This document shows, piece by piece, positions 33,397 through 43,502 of a stretch of 64,000 nucleotides of DNA; position 1 is the stretch's first letter, and the number at the start of each line of letters is the position of its first letter. This DNA comes from Cercophora sp. LCS_1 (taxonomy: Eukaryota > Ascomycota > Sordariomycetes > Sordariales > Lasiosphaeriaceae), in assembly GCA_036250225.1 (NCBI GenBank), contig JAPZLL010000007.1:806001-870000 (forward strand). The letters are read 5' to 3'. Position numbers and translations under genes: made by a program. The notes under the pieces are model-generated. The model saw only the letters and a list, made by a program, of their open reading frames with translations. It ran no database searches and was not told where the DNA came from.

Positions 33397-33960
33397 TGAA
33401 TGTGATCGTGGTTCGTGAACGAGTGTGGGGCGTGGAACGGTCGCCGGTTACGAAAAAAGAGTTAAGGCCTGCAATTACTTGATCATGGCCACGTCTTAAG
33501 TTGTCGGCAGCGAACAAAGTCAAAACAGGAGGACGCTGTTCTCGAAGTTTGACAAGTTGCGAGGGGATGGGATTCCAGTGAGACACCAAGCCACAGCGGG
33601 CGGTTCCACACGATAAGAAATTAAGCTCTCTCTTGGCACGCCAATCCGACCGCGAAGGGTGGACACGAGTCTCGACTTTTGGCGGTTCAGCGACGTGCAC
33701 CGCCACATGTACAGTGTGGCGCCACGCTGGGGGACTCCCAGCCACGGCAAACTCCGATGCTCAAATATTTTGGAGCTGCGACAAGAGTCGCTTGGTCTGC
33801 GCGCATCCATGCACGCGATCTCCAGGCTCCATCTCCACCAACGAGACCTGTCCACGACGAAATCGAACAGTTCAGCACCGATCATTGAAAAAGCAGGCTG
33901 TTAATGCAACGATCACTTGAATATTTTGCGAGATAGGCCATTCGGCACCCGTTGCCCAAG
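33397..33960. other. Divergent promoter, transporter / SF3b2
   Basis: 564 bp between two gene starts. It contains a perfect 10 bp palindrome GTGGCGCCAC (33717-33726). No gene seen. Confidence 0.45.
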
Positions 33961-35826
33961 ATGGCGGCCGCAAAGATGACCAAGAACCAAATACGCCGGG
34001 CCAAGAAGAAGGAGCAAAAGAAGGCCCAGGCAGAGGTTCGCGATTCCTCCCACCACTGCATTGTCTTCTCTAACCGAAACTTTCAGGTTGGCTCGAAGGC
34101 GCCGTCAGAGGCCCCTGAAGCCGCGACCGACGACCAAGCTCCGACCACGGCCGAGCTAACCCTCGAAGTCCAAAAAGACGACAATGCGCCAGGGAAGATC
34201 GAGGCCGACGGCCCGGCTGAGGAAGAAGATTTGGCGGCCCTTGAGGAAGACCCGGCTTTTGCCATGTTCAAGGATGTGTTCCAGAAGTTTGGCATGGTGG
34301 ATGGCGACGAGGTCAACCGAGAGGCAAACGCTGGCAACAAGGGCGAGGTCTTCTTTGACCAGGACGACGAGATCCCTAGTGAGGATGAGGACTCTCAGCC
34401 CAAAATGTCCAAGAAGAAGCGCAAGATGTTGAACAAGCTGTCGATTGCCGAGCTCAAGGCACTTGTCAAAAACCCGGAAGTTGTTGAGTGGCAAGACGTC
34501 TCCTCTTCAGACCCCCGTCTTCTGGTGCAAATCAAGGCGCAGCGCAACATCGTCCCGGTCCCCGGTCATTGGTCGCTGAAGCGCGAGTACCTCTCTAGCA
34601 AACGTGGTATTGAGAAGCCGCCATTCAAGCTGCCCAAGTTTATTGCCGACACTGGTATCACCGAGATGCGTGATGCCGTTCTCGAAAAACAAGCCGAGCA
34701 GACACTGAAGCAGAAGCAACGCGAGCGTGTCCAGCCAAAAATGGGAAAGCTTGATATTGACTATCAAAAACTCTACGACGCTTTCTTCAGACACCAGACC
34801 AAGCCTGAGCTTACCCGCTTCGGCGACGTCTATCACGAAGGCAAAGAATGGGAGGCCGACTACCGCGTCTTCCGCGCTGGTGATGTCAGTGAGGCGCTCC
34901 GTGAAGCCCTCGGCATGCAGCCCGGTTTCCCGCCGCCGTGGCTCCTTCAACAACAGCGCGTTGGCCCGCCGCCTTCGTATCCCATGCTCAAGATCCCTGG
35001 CCTCAATGCTCCCATTCCTCCAGGAGCCGCATGGGGTTTCCAGCCTGGTCAATGGGGCAAACCTCCGCTGGATGAGTACAACCGTCCTCTGTACGGAGGT
35101 GATATCTTTGGTATCCTGGCGCCAGGCCAGAATGGTGCGGCCTTTGCACCGCAGCCCGCACAAGCCATGCCTATTCCACAGGGTGAGCCCATCGAGCGAG
35201 GCTTGTGGGGTGAGCTCCAGCCCCCTGCAGAAGAGTCTGAGGAGGAAGAGGAATCCGACGAGGAGGAGGAGGAAGAGTCTGAGGATGGCGACATCCCGCC
35301 AGGCGGTACCGAAACGGTTAGCGGTCTCGAGACACCCGGCGGGTACGCTAGTACAGTCCATCCGGATCATCCGCCTTCGGGCGTCGAGACGAGCATGGCG
35401 GGCGAGTTTGATTTGCGGAAAACACGACGTGGTTACGAGACGGAGGAGAGTAGTGCGCCGAGGTCTGCATACCAGGTCATTCCAGAACGAGCGTCTAGGG
35501 TGGAAGGTTTCTTTGGCAGTGATAAGACGTATGACCTGTCTAGTGGCGGGAGAGTTCTGGGCAGAGATGACGGCATGGATAGCGGCCGGAAGAGAAAGAA
35601 GCCAGGTGATGTGGAGGTGGCTTTAGACCCCGACGCTCTAGCCAGGGGCGACGGGATGAATAAAGACGACCTAAGGAAGAAGTATGAGACTGGCAGGCGG
35701 GAAGAGGGGCCGGGCGCACAGTGGCAGGGGAATTTTGACGAAGATCTGAGCGACATGATCGCGCAGGAGAGTAGGAAGAGGCAGAAGCGGGACGAGGAGA
35801 AGCGGGCAGAGAGAAAGAGACGGTAA
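33961..35826 (+). CDS. cus1: Splicing factor 3B subunit 2 (SF3b145/Cus1)
   Basis: Component of the SF3b part of the U2 snRNP, which holds U2 on the branch site in the nucleus. Start is the ATG at 33961 (MAAAKMTKNQIRRAKKK). A 51 bp segment at 34036-34086 (GTTCGC donor, TCTAAC branch motif, TTTCAG acceptor) is probably an intron. It is a multiple of three and free of stops, so both forms are open: 604 residues if spliced, 621 if kept. The central DUF382 domain begins near LKALVKNPEVVEWQDVSSSD and includes VPVPGHWSLKREYLSSKRG. The proline-rich PSP domain follows (PGFPPPWLLQQQRVGPPPSY to PLYGGDIFG). The acidic stretch EESDEEEEEESEDGD and a basic C terminus are also family-like. Confidence 0.93.
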   Translation: MAAAKMTKNQIRRAKKKEQKKAQAEVRDSSHHCIVFSNRNFQVGSKAPSEAPEAATDDQAPTTAELTLEVQKDDNAPGKIEADGPAEEEDLAALEEDPAFAMFKDVFQKFGMVDGDEVNREANAGNKGEVFFDQDDEIPSEDEDSQPKMSKKKRKMLNKLSIAELKALVKNPEVVEWQDVSSSDPRLLVQIKAQRNIVPVPGHWSLKREYLSSKRGIEKPPFKLPKFIADTGITEMRDAVLEKQAEQTLKQKQRERVQPKMGKLDIDYQKLYDAFFRHQTKPELTRFGDVYHEGKEWEADYRVFRAGDVSEALREALGMQPGFPPPWLLQQQRVGPPPSYPMLKIPGLNAPIPPGAAWGFQPGQWGKPPLDEYNRPLYGGDIFGILAPGQNGAAFAPQPAQAMPIPQGEPIERGLWGELQPPAEESEEEEESDEEEEEESEDGDIPPGGTETVSGLETPGGYASTVHPDHPPSGVETSMAGEFDLRKTRRGYETEESSAPRSAYQVIPERASRVEGFFGSDKTYDLSSGGRVLGRDDGMDSGRKRKKPGDVEVALDPDALARGDGMNKDDLRKKYETGRREEGPGAQWQGNFDEDLSDMIAQESRKRQKRDEEKRAERKRR

Positions 35827-38302
35827 TGGGACTGGCATACCTCACGGCGTTCAGGGATGGCGATATGGGAAATTGTTTGACAAGTGTAGGCTAACTAGCC
35901 ATGTAGAATACAAGAATGAGCCAACTTGGATTGTTGGACATTGTGCAGCTTGTCAGTTTGTTGTTTGTCGGTGACCCAGTCATTGATTGATCTGTGACTC
36001 CTGGTGACTGAGTTGACTGTTGCCAAGTGTGCCCGGAAGACAGTTTGCATTTAACCCAGCGAGCACCTCAATGAATTCCTGACCATTGTGATGGGTTTTC
36101 CTCAGCTCTCCCCCCAAGCCCACCTACAGTGTCTCCTGTCAAGTTGCCAGTTGCCTGTTGTTGTGGCACTGGTTCACTCCGGTCTCTGATCAGATGTTCG
36201 GACAACATCAAGAACAACCTCAGCTAGGTGACCCGAATGGACGTTGGTATGAATCGGACTCAGGTCATCCCCGTCCAACTACGGGAACCCGCCCAGTGGT
36301 TTTTGGACGAGAACTCGCATGTAAATATAGGTATTTGAACTCGGTTCTTCTGTCTCTACCTTATATAATATTCACCTTCCAACAAAACCGCTCTGCTCGC
36401 CTATCAACCGCATCGCGCTGGCCTTGCTGCCTTGAATGACCGGCAGTACTTTCACTCCATCACAGGCCCCTCCACATCGCCAAAGCAATAGTGAGTAACA
36501 ACCGGCAGGGCAGGATTCGGCCGCGGGACGACAGAACAGCACACTTGCTTAAACCCGGGCTTTCGGTTTCCAACCCAAGCCAGCCGTCCTTTCAAATATA
36601 TACCCGAAGTTATCACCTCAACACCACATCCTCTCGGCACACTGTGATCCTTGGCTTGGTGGCTTACGCCGTTACGAGTTTACTGTACTTCCCACCACTT
36701 CCTCGGCCCATCAAGCGCCACCAGCGAGCGCAACGCATGAACGGCCCCTGGCTCGTCCGTCGTCGCAAAGGTTCAGACGACGACATGCTCAACCAGGAGA
36801 AAAGATCACCGGATGTTGTCTGGCAAAAACGGGATATCGAAGACCCAAGGAGAAGGTCATCCAGATCTCCGAAACCGAGAGGTCAGGTATCACAGGACCC
36901 CGAATCGACAACCGATGCGTTTCTTGCTATGACGGGATCCGGCTTGAAGGCCTCTTTTCGATACAAGGCGCACTAGCAGTACCCCTGAACCCCGGTGACC
37001 TTCTCTCTCGGATTTTGTATCCGAGAGACTTTCTTGTCGCGGCAATGCCTGGCCTTCAACAAGCTACCGACCTCGTTGCGGCTGCTGTGCGGCGCAGGCA
37101 TGAGTTATCAAAACCAAGGCTCGATTAGCTCCCGGTAGGTACTTCCATAATGATTCCACTAGCATCACACCTCATAAGACACACACTAACCGGTCGCATT
37201 CATCATAGATGCTCGTGTACCTATATGTAATACACATCAACAACGCAAAAGAAGGAACACAGGAGAATACCTGGGAAACCACCAGGTCTGGGACCATTTC
37301 GGGCAACCTCCCTGTCCGTCAAGATCAGGCTGCTAGTTTCGAACAACGTTGCCAAGGCGCAAATCAGCGCGACTAAGGACCTGCACACACCAAAGCCAGC
37401 TGACAACCAGCCCGCGGCCCCGGACTGGTCGCTGGAAACCCACACCCCGGGTGGTGAAGCTGCTATCCAGTCCGAGAGGGCATGAATCTGAGCATGGAAT
37501 ACCACCGGGCAAAGGAATGAACTGGATCGGTGATGAAGGCACAGCCAACGGCCTATCAGGAAATGAGATCTTCTTGGTTTGGGTACAGATAGGTGACTTT
37601 TGGGGGGTTGTTGGACAGACCGGAAACCAAATTCAAAGCGAAGAAGGGAAAAGGCTAAGTTGCCAACAGGGATAGCAGGAAGGTTGTTGGCGAGATATAC
37701 GTGAAAGGTCTGGTGGTCAGATAAATGGTCGAGCTTGGTAACTACTATTGGGACTGACACTAGCAAACTTTCCTCTTCGGGGTGGTTCGAAGATGATATG
37801 GCGAATCATCCGGCGCGTCGACGGAGAGTTGGTAACTGGAAGCGGTGTTGGTGGAGGGAAGGTGACGGGAGTGATAGCTATGCTACCGATCCAAGGTCCA
37901 AGAATAATAAGGTACCTACCAAGATAAGATTGCGGAAATAAAAATACTATGCTCTCTCAACTTGACAACATATGTGAGCTGCTTGGGCAAGAGCGTGACT
38001 GCCGATTTCGCGTGGTGGTGCCACAGTTTCCATCCCGTCTCTTTCCCACATGTCGTCCCTCCGTGCGGTCCATTTATTTTATTTCCTCCCCTGAATTTTC
38101 CACCTAGGCCCCTCCTCCTCACTTGTACTTTTCACAACAGCAGAGTGCTCGACAAATTTGCCATCAATCTCCTTCCTCACGGCCACCTGTCACTGGTACT
38201 TCCTACGAAATCCGTGCTCGTCTTCTTTTTTCATCAACCAGACCCCATTCCTCACCTCCGAGACAGCGCTCAACCATACCTTCCAACAACGTCAAGACAA
38301 GA
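35827..38302. other. Spacer between SF3b2 and the 142-residue orphan
   Basis: 2.5 kb. It contains a doubtful gene at 36436-37128 (listed separately). The minus frame 37766-37221 is hydrophobic and low in charge and is probably not coding. The bases before 38303 are C/T-rich, as expected for a fungal 5' leader. Confidence 0.4.
36436..37128 (+). CDS. Doubtful two-exon gene, about 199 residues
   Basis: Unrecognised. A TATA box (TATATAAT, 36362-36369) lies about 70 bp before an ATG at 36436. Exon 1 (36436-36490) encodes 18 codons starting MTGSTFTPSQ and ends exactly at a GTGAGT donor. A CAG acceptor at 36581-36583 (or 36722-36724, same frame) opens a frame of about 180 codons that runs to TAG at 37126-37128. 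It includes NRCVSCYDGIRLEGLF and a hydrophobic, Leu-rich end (LNPGDLLSRILYPRDFLVAA). A second overlapping frame (to 36976) is also open over the same bases, so the correct frame is uncertain, and no domain is recognised. Confidence 0.3.
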
Positions 38303-38847
38303 ATGGGTCTCCTCACCAGGGAGGCGATGAATGACCCCCTCAAGAAGGAAACCGAGACGGCTTCGATCGTCCTCCTCCCGGATACCACGAAGGAAGGGCG
38401 CTCGACCGACCAGCTGGAGGAAACCTTCACCGAGATTTACCACTCGCGTTTTGGTGGTAAAGGTCAGTATCAACCAAGCTCCTTTAACCACGATGCAGAA
38501 TACGAGTCGAGTAAGTTTACTCCCAATTCGTTTTACACCCTATCTATTCGCAATGTTTCTCCTCATCATACTAACGCATTTCCCATACAGCATCGGCCTA
38601 TGCGTACTACAAGCACCAGAAGACGGACTTTGTGTACAAGTTCGGCTTCCAGCGCAGGAGCGACGCCCGCTGGGTCTTGGACTTCGAGAAGATGGAGCAG
38701 CATCTGTGTTCGTGCGAGATCGAGAAGTGTCTGGAGTGTGAGTTCGCCGAGGAACTCACGTACAAGCGGGATTGTGCCTCTGCCGCTTCCACTGCGGCTG
38801 CCGACAAGATGTGCGGGTGCGAGCATGGCAAGGGCGAGGCTGAGTGA
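38303..38847 (+). CDS. Conserved-looking small protein of unknown function, 142 residues
   Basis: Three exons, 38303-38462, 38499-38510 and 38591-38847. The middle exon is only 12 nt (EYES junction) between a GTCAGT-donor intron of 36 bp and a GTAAGT-donor intron of 80 bp with CTAAC and CATACAG. All phases agree, giving 142 residues. Residues 1-50 are acidic and polar (GLLTREAMNDPLKKETETAS, QLEETFTEIYHSRFGGK). After the micro-exon the sequence has YAYYKHQKTDFVYKFGFQR, then paired cysteines CSCEIEKCLECEF and a terminal KMCGCEHGKGEAE. The Cys pattern (C-x-C-x5-C-x2-C, then C-x-C) could bind a metal. No family recognised. The first intron is short; alternatively its 36 bp could be translated, since they are open and a multiple of three. 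Confidence 0.65.
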
Positions 38848-39801
38848 AGTGGAGCAGCGGGTTAGGAAGCTTGAGATAAGCTGTACCACGGCTGGGCGCG
38901 CGTCGAGGCTAAGGACAGCTGGGCAGGTAGAATTGACGCCGCCTACATTTGAGGATACATTGAGAGTTCCGTGGCACGGGTGACAAGTCGTTGAAGTGTT
39001 GTGAACCGGGCGGTTTGCCATTACTTCGTGGTTCTTCAATCCGTGACGGAAGATCATAAGAAGAAGGGGGTGGCTATTACGTCTCGCTCGCACAGAAAGT
39101 CCAGGGCTGAGGACAACCTTGGGACACCCGGAAGATGAGCCGTGGAAAAAGTTGCCATATTTTACCAACAGATTTTCGGGGTTGGCAGTAGTCAGCTACA
39201 CTTGATCGGCAACGGCTCTTTTGAAGAGGTAGTTGAAAGCGTAGAAATCGGAGAGGGACCACCCGTCGAGAGCCTGATTGCCGGTCGCGACCGTCGGGTG
39301 CGTCGCTGCGACGATGCTTGCACTGTCGTAAATGACGGTGGGCAGGGGAAGTTGTTCAACGGGTTTGTCAAGGGGCCGTTATCACTGCCTGACAAGTAAT
39401 ATTTGAAGAACATCAAGGCTATAATATTTGTTATTTTTATTCCGGGATTTTATTAGAAAAAGATGAGGCCATCTGCACATTCGACGAGAGCAAAGCTCAA
39501 TACCCTGAGTTTCTTGGCAAAATTGCATCGTCGCATCTCGCGCCTTCCGTCAGGGGCAAACAAACAAAGACCATGCATGTCACAACTCGCTTACATAAAC
39601 AACAGCAGCCGTTCTTGCAAATTTCGCCCCCGTCCGTTGTCTTGGCACCGTCAGCAGCCATGCGAGCAGCGCATTTTCGCCCTTTGCGACAAACGAAGCA
39701 AGAAAACGCGGCCAGCATTTCGCAATTGAAGCATCAGCCAGACCCGGCCCCGCCTCAATTGTCCTCCGATGCGAGCTTCACGGCTATAGCAAACCGTTTC
39801 G
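38848..39801. other. Spacer before the AAA+ ATPase gene
   Basis: 954 bp containing the 3' end of the 142-residue gene and the promoter and leader of the AAA+ gene. Nothing else supported. Confidence 0.5.
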
Positions 39802-42800
39802 ATGAAGGCCGTCGGGGCTCAAGTCCTGCGTTCGGTGAAATGTCGACCACCGCCGCTGTCATCGTTGTCAGCGCCGTTGCTGCTGCCCCGCCAGGCCCGC
39901 CGCGCCTTTCGCACCTCGACGTCCGCCCTGTCCCGGTCCGATGACTCCAACCCCGCCGCCGAGGAGAAGAAGCCTGATGCCAAACAATCCTCCGACAAGA
40001 AACTAGAAGAGGAGGTTCCTGCTGCTACTGCAAAGGAGAATGGCAACGGCGAAGCGCAACCGCAGACTGAAACGCCGACGTCGGCGACGGTGACGAATGG
40101 GAATGGGACGACGCTCAGGGAGACGCTTCGGAGTCAGGGTTATGGATCTGCTCGTGCTCGGGCAAGTCGGGCTCGGGCGGAGGAGGTTCCCCCGCCGTTG
40201 GAACTGCCCGAGTGGTTCGTCGATGCGAACATCTCCCTGTATGAGGGCCGGCCGATCGGGACAACGGAGACACTGGCGTTTCCTTTGGACGAAAAGGAGC
40301 ACGAGAGTGTGGTTCAGCTGTTAGAAAGGCGATTCGACGAGGTGGCGCTGTCCGAGCGAGAGGTCGACTGGTGGAAGCAATGGGTGACGCGCAAGGAGGG
40401 CGAGGAACTTGACCTAGAAGCTTTGGAGGAACAGGTGGAAGAGGTTGTGGAAAAGGCCAGGGCGGTGCATGCAGCGGCTTTCTTGCAGGCGCTGGCATTG
40501 TTGCATGACAGGACGTGGCATCTTCTTCGGGACATCAACCTGGGCATCTTAAAAGATGAGGGCGTCGAGCTGGAGGCTCTTGGGCTGAGGCACCTTGAGC
40601 GGTTGAGGAGGCACCACGAGGAAAAAGAGGGTGAGATTGAGAGGTATCTGTGGTGGTTTGACAAGGACGTACCCTCTTTCGGACCGGCACAGAGGTGGTT
40701 GGCTCACATCCGATCCGACTCATACCCTGCTCCGGGTCTGCATCTGAGCCCGCTGGCCATGAGGGGCCCCAGCGAGTATCCCGCTTGCATGGAATTACTT
40801 GCGGCTATCAAGTCCGAGTTGTCTGTCGCCTCGCCTGGGGCAAAACAAAAGGAGATTCAAAGACCAGTGACGGTTTTGTCAGTGTTGAATCGCAAGGGGA
40901 TAAGCCTCCCGCTTGACATAATACGAGATATTGCGACAGACCTCAACGCAGACGTTGTCCACTTGGATGCTGCCTCTCTTGCTCGGATACTGGGGAACTA
41001 CCTGGGGCAGAACCTGCACTGGAGCCGGGGGTCCATCTCCACGCTGGGTTACAGTGCCGCCGAGATAAACGGGAGGCTCCTATCACGGGCCGACTCTGAT
41101 GGGGAGCATGAGCTAGGTATGGTCGTCACGCTGCCGTCTAGGTTACGCACGTTTTTGTCGTCTAAAGACCCGTCGACCACTATCGGCGCCTTTGATGGCC
41201 GGTGGGAAGACATCAAACTTTACCAGGCGCTAGAGTCGTTGGTCCTGTCGGCCGATACCCAGCGGGCAAAATCAACGCCCAACCCAGGATCACCTGCTGC
41301 TCCAGTACAACGGGAACGTGATCTCATCATTCACCTTCACGATTACGTTGAAATCAGTTCTGTGAAAGAGAACATCATCACCAAGCTCAGACACATCGTC
41401 GACCGATTATGGCAACGGGGAAGGAGAGTCGTGCTTGTCGGCTCTTCGTCCAGCGACATGGATAAGTCACCACAATGGCGCGATCAACTAGTCGAGATTG
41501 GGCGTGAAGGCAACCTAATCATCCCGCTTCACGCAACGCCAGGGGATCTGTACGAGAGCGACGACAACTTGGTCGAAAACATCAGCAACGTCGAAAACAT
41601 GCTTCAGGCCATGCTTGGGCCCTCAACCAAGGTTGAATTCCTTCACGGCCTGGGGGTGGACCTGAACAAGTACGACGATATCCGCACCGCGTTTTCGGTG
41701 GGCGTCCGGGACCCGCAATGGGTTTACCGATTTGCCTCCCTCATGATCGGAAGCAAAACACCCCGTCCTCGGGAGTTCACTGCCGTTGATTTTATTCACG
41801 CTTGGGACATTATGACGCAGAGCAACGAGCATTGGAGGCAGCTCAACCCCAGCGTCCGCCCACCATACTTCTCGCCCATTCACTCACCGTCGCGTTCTTT
41901 CACTGGTTTCATGGGTTCGGATCCTTCAGAAGGGCCCTTTTCCTCCGCAGGCCCACCTTCCGCCTCAGGATCCAAGGACTACGACCAACACGAGAAGAAG
42001 CTTCTTTCCGGTCTCATCAACGCCAAAGACATCCACACCACCTTCAATGACATCATCGTGCCCGCTGAAACCAAAGAGTCCCTCATCGGGCTAACCTCTC
42101 TTTCCCTGGTCCGCCCCGACGCCTTCTCCTACGGTGTGCTCAAAACAGAGCGCATCCCAGGCTGTCTCCTCTACGGACCGCCCGGCACAGGCAAGACCCT
42201 CCTCGCCAAGGCCGTCGCCAAGGAGTCTGGCGCAAACATGCTCGAGGTTTCAGCCGCCAGCATCAACGACATGTGGCTTGGTCAATCCGAGAAAAATGTG
42301 CGCGCTCTCTTCTCGCTTGCACGAAAGATGGCGCCAATGGTAATCTTCCTCGACGAAGCCGACGCCCTTCTCGGAGCCCGCCACAATGGACCCGGTCGCT
42401 CCGGCCACCGCGAAACAATCACCCAGTTCCTTCGGGAGTGGGATGGCCTAAGCGACATGCAAGCCTTCATCATGGTCGCAACAAACAGACCCTTTGATCT
42501 GGACGAAGCCGTCCTCCGACGTCTACCCCGAAAGATCCTCGTCGACCTCCCGCTCAAGACGGAACGTGAATCCATTCTCAAGGTCATGCTGCGCGAGGAG
42601 ACGCTAGCGGAGGACGTGGATGTTGCGAAACTAGCCGCCGAAACGGAACTCTACTCTGGCTCTGACCTCAAGAATCTGTGCGTGTCTGCCGCGATGGAGG
42701 CGGTCAGGGAGGAGGTTCGAGAAAAGGAGAAGTGGACGGGTGAAGGCGAATATGTCTTCCCTGAGCGACGAGTCCTCACGAGGAAGCATTTTGAAAAGGG

Positions 42801-42981
42801 CATGCGGGAGATTAGCGCCAGTATCAGCGAGGATATGGAGAGTCTCAAGGCGATTAGAAAGTTTGACGAGCAGTATGGCGATGCGGGGCGCAAGAGGAGG
42901 GGGAAGAGGGGTATGGGGTTTGAGGTGGTTGAGGAGAAGAAGGGGAGTGAGGAGGCGAGGGTAAGGAGGGTTGTTGCCTGA
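39802..42981 (+). CDS. AAA+ ATPase with mitochondrial-type N terminus, Msp1/ATAD1-like ATPase domain
   Basis: Intronless, 1059 residues from the ATG at 39802. The N terminus (MKAVGAQVLRSVKC, then RQARRAFRTSTSALSRS) is Arg-rich and resembles a mitochondrial targeting peptide with a cleavage region. A disordered Lys/Glu/Gln tract follows (residues about 45-100), then a large N-terminal region with no recognised domain. The C-terminal AAA+ module has Walker A GPPGTGKTLLAKAVAKESG (near residue 790), NDMWLGQSEKNVRALFSLAR, Walker B VIFLDEADALLGAR (near 846) and the arginine-finger segment NRPFDLDEAVLRRLPRKI. This last segment is characteristic of the Msp1/ATAD1/katanin/spastin group. The C terminus is basic (RKRRGKRG). 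Msp1 proteins extract misplaced membrane proteins; this much longer matrix-type form may do another unfolding job. The product is best described as a mitochondrial AAA+ ATPase of unknown substrate. Confidence 0.85.
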   Translation: MKAVGAQVLRSVKCRPPPLSSLSAPLLLPRQARRAFRTSTSALSRSDDSNPAAEEKKPDAKQSSDKKLEEEVPAATAKENGNGEAQPQTETPTSATVTNGNGTTLRETLRSQGYGSARARASRARAEEVPPPLELPEWFVDANISLYEGRPIGTTETLAFPLDEKEHESVVQLLERRFDEVALSEREVDWWKQWVTRKEGEELDLEALEEQVEEVVEKARAVHAAAFLQALALLHDRTWHLLRDINLGILKDEGVELEALGLRHLERLRRHHEEKEGEIERYLWWFDKDVPSFGPAQRWLAHIRSDSYPAPGLHLSPLAMRGPSEYPACMELLAAIKSELSVASPGAKQKEIQRPVTVLSVLNRKGISLPLDIIRDIATDLNADVVHLDAASLARILGNYLGQNLHWSRGSISTLGYSAAEINGRLLSRADSDGEHELGMVVTLPSRLRTFLSSKDPSTTIGAFDGRWEDIKLYQALESLVLSADTQRAKSTPNPGSPAAPVQRERDLIIHLHDYVEISSVKENIITKLRHIVDRLWQRGRRVVLVGSSSSDMDKSPQWRDQLVEIGREGNLIIPLHATPGDLYESDDNLVENISNVENMLQAMLGPSTKVEFLHGLGVDLNKYDDIRTAFSVGVRDPQWVYRFASLMIGSKTPRPREFTAVDFIHAWDIMTQSNEHWRQLNPSVRPPYFSPIHSPSRSFTGFMGSDPSEGPFSSAGPPSASGSKDYDQHEKKLLSGLINAKDIHTTFNDIIVPAETKESLIGLTSLSLVRPDAFSYGVLKTERIPGCLLYGPPGTGKTLLAKAVAKESGANMLEVSAASINDMWLGQSEKNVRALFSLARKMAPMVIFLDEADALLGARHNGPGRSGHRETITQFLREWDGLSDMQAFIMVATNRPFDLDEAVLRRLPRKILVDLPLKTERESILKVMLREETLAEDVDVAKLAAETELYSGSDLKNLCVSAAMEAVREEVREKEKWTGEGEYVFPERRVLTRKHFEKGMREISASISEDMESLKAIRKFDEQYGDAGRKRRGKRGMGFEVVEEKKGSEEARVRRVVA

Positions 42982-43502
42982 TTGTGTGTGTGTGTGTGAC
43001 GGTGTGTAGGATAGAAAGTATACAACTGTACTTTTAGTGTGATAGAATGTCTATAATTCTTGGGGACTGGGAAACACAAAAGCGGGTTGTATTCATAGTG
43101 GGTTTGGTTGGGATTTTTGGGGTAGCGAGTGGTAATGCAAAAGTCCACATGCCTTTGGTGTCTTCCGTTGTGCCTGTCAATTTTGAGCAACGGGACCATC
43201 AGGTCACCCTAGCAAGACCATTGAAGAGGTGGGTGCTTAGAATGAAAAGGAACGGAGACTCAAAATTGATTGCTACACGTTCCCAAGCACGTCACAGCTC
43301 ATCACTCGCAACACCTAGCAGTCCTGTGTACTCGGTCACGTCAACCGTGGTATCATTGTTTGCGTTTCTTGCTGACATCTAATGTTACAACAAAACTTCA
43401 GTGTGTATCAAAACACCCACCACCCAAACGCTGTGTCCCGTGATCCCTGTTCCGTTCTAACCAGTATACAATCTATCCTTGATTTCTCAAGACGACCAAT
43501 AG
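42982..43502. other. Spacer between convergent AAA+ and tfb1 genes
   Basis: 521 bp of 3' flanking DNA starting with a TG microsatellite. No gene seen. Confidence 0.5.
42983..42998. repeat. (TG)8 microsatellite
   Basis: Eight TG units starting right after the stop codon of the AAA+ ATPase gene, so in its 3' untranslated region. Confidence 0.9.

Noticed and set aside
37221..37766. 181-codon minus-strand frame
   Set aside because: Begins at a non-ATG codon and has hydrophobic, low-charge composition without domain or splice support.
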